From positions 1 through 5,877 of the forward strand of contig JAAVHW010000081.1 of the NCBI GenBank assembly GCA_014799525.1: DNA of 5,877 bases. The letters are read 5' to 3'. Origin of the DNA: Clostridiales bacterium. GTDB lineage: Bacteria; Bacillota; Clostridia; Christensenellales; CAG-917. A program made the translations under genes and the position numbers. Position 1 is the stretch's first letter. Every line of letters begins with the position of its first letter. Below, in pieces: positions 5,068 to 5,877 of this stretch. The notes under the pieces are model-generated. The model was not told where the DNA came from, did no database searches, and worked only from the letters and a program-made list of their open reading frames with translations.

Positions 5068-5877
5068 ATGGAATTTTTTGAAAACCTCAGACTCGGTGCC
5101 ATAGAAGGCGTATCCGCCGCTATTGTTTATCTAACGCTCATTTTAGCTGCTGTAGCGTTGCTCGCAGTCTTTATCGTCAACGGTATCAAAGCTGTCAAAG
5201 AACATAGAGATGCCTTAGAGGATATGGAAGAAGACAAGTTTTATGAAGAGTACGGTGTCACCGGCGAGGAGATGCGACTCAATCAAAAGCTTGCCGAAAA
5301 ACGTGCGTTGCTTCGCTCTAAGCTCCACGTCAAGACCGTTGTTCGTGAAGAAACTGTCGTTCGCGAAGAGGTCGTGACTGTGCCTGTTGAAACTCCGATA
5401 CCTGTTGAGGAGCCTATTGAGGAATCTGTTGAGGAACTCAATGAAGAGCCCGTTTACGAGGAAGAGGTTGTTGAAGAGCCAATCCTCGAAGACGTAGAGC
5501 CTGTAGAGGAAACGGCAGAAGAACCTGTCCTCGAAGAGGCTGAAGAACCAGTTGAAGAAGAAACTGTTCTCGAGTTCGTTGAAGAGCCTGTCGAGGAGGT
5601 TGTCGAAGAGCAGCCTGTAGAAGAAGTTGCTGAAGAGCCTGTTGAGGAAGTGGCAGAAGAGCCAGTCCCCGAAGAGGTTGAAGAGGTCGTAGAGGAACTG
5701 CCCGTAGAGGAAGTTGCCGAAGAGGTCGAAGAGCAACCTGCTGAGGAACTTGTTGAAGAGCCTGTTGAGGAAGAAACTGTTCTTGAGTTCATTGAAGAGC
5801 CAGTAGAAGAAACGACAGAAGAACCTATCCTCGAAGAGGTTGTAGAAGAACAACCCACAGAGGAAGTTGTCGAAGAG
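5068..5877 (+). CDS. Single-pass membrane protein with long Glu/Pro/Val repeat tail (3' end outside window)
   Basis: I do not recognise this gene. The frame starts at ATG 5068, 5 bases after AGGGGG (5057-5062), and stays open for 270 codons to the window edge. Residues ~15-38 are one hydrophobic span. Lys41, Lys44 and Arg47 follow it while the N-terminal side is net negative, so by the positive-inside rule the tail should be cytoplasmic. Residues 41-100 are highly charged and probably helical. From about residue 106 the protein is built of P-V-E-E-V-x-E-E units. By hand count about 46% of these residues are Glu, and I see no Lys, Arg, His, Gly or Cys after residue 99. Such a tail should be extended or disordered and strongly acidic. 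The layout resembles proteins with an anchor, an acidic linker and a distal domain. Membrane-anchored FtsY, a ZipA-like division protein or an OadG-like subunit are possible, but nothing visible proves any of them. Confidence 0.85.
   Translation, partial: MEFFENLRLGAIEGVSAAIVYLTLILAAVALLAVFIVNGIKAVKEHRDALEDMEEDKFYEEYGVTGEEMRLNQKLAEKRALLRSKLHVKTVVREETVVREEVVTVPVETPIPVEEPIEESVEELNEEPVYEEEVVEEPILEDVEPVEETAEEPVLEEAEEPVEEETVLEFVEEPVEEVVEEQPVEEVAEEPVEEVAEEPVPEEVEEVVEELPVEEVAEEVEEQPAEELVEEPVEEETVLEFIEEPVEETTEEPILEEVVEEQPTEEVVEE
5503..5841 (+). repeat. Diverged internal repeats in the acidic tail
   Basis: Block X occurs at 5542-5595 and 5755-5808 (213 bases apart, 46 of 54 bases alike, encoding EEPVEEETVLEFVEEPVE and the same with one V-to-I change). 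Block Y occurs at 5503-5541 and 5803-5841 (300 bases apart, 35 of 39 bases alike, encoding VEETAEEPVLEEA-type sequence). The order is Y-X in the first copy and X-Y in the second. Between them are shorter 24-base units encoding PVEEVAEE (5614-5637 and 5638-5661) and a 27-base PVEEVVEEQ unit (5587-5613). All spacings are multiples of three. Confidence 0.8.

Noticed and set aside
5215..5858. Two long minus-strand open frames (212 and 134 codons, Phe/Leu/Asn-rich and Ser/Thr-rich)
   Set aside because: Both are mirror images of the Glu codon repeat of the plus-strand gene. The low-complexity composition removes stops from the antisense frames.
5503..5877. CRISPR array or DNA-level satellite
   Set aside because: Repeat units are not identical, have no unique spacers, and all keep a three-base register, so they are protein-coding repeats.

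Overview
The window looks like part of a Clostridia-like (Bacillota) chromosome, possibly an anaerobe. This is inferred from three things: gene content (a quinone-anchor-free GlpA-type FAD oxidoreductase trio with a DUF1667 partner), strong AGGAGG-type ribosome sites, and AT-rich gaps between genes of moderate GC content. All supported genes lie on the plus strand. I see no RNA gene, insertion sequence, CRISPR array or phage gene, and no gene-free stretch exceeds 300 bases.

Layout: (1) bases 1-135 are the last 44 codons of a family I inorganic pyrophosphatase, followed by a hairpin at 154-178 that may end its transcript. (2) A 174-base leader (136-309) holds that hairpin and a second, bulged dyad. 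(3) Bases 310-3313 are a tightly packed three-gene operon: a GlpA-like FAD oxidoreductase with a C-terminal BFD-type [2Fe-2S] domain, a second FAD/NAD(P)-type oxidoreductase, and a 112-residue DUF1667 protein with four cysteines. The genes overlap by 1 and 4 bases. They probably form one complex that oxidises glycerol 3-phosphate or a similar 2-hydroxy acid or polyol phosphate and passes electrons through two flavins and Fe-S centres. (4) After a 93-base gap with another hairpin comes a ComEC/Rec2-family membrane protein (3407-4954) that lacks the C-terminal metallo-beta-lactamase domain of full-length ComEC. (5) A very AT-rich 113-base gap carries a credible promoter. (6) From 5068 to the window edge runs an open frame for a single-pass membrane protein whose tail is an extreme Glu/Pro/Val repeat. 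It has no stop inside the window, so only its first 270 codons are visible.

The central redox operon is a recognisable family arrangement whose electron acceptor and small subunit are poorly defined. The least familiar object is the acidic-repeat membrane protein at the right edge. I did not find a convincing wholly new multi-gene system.
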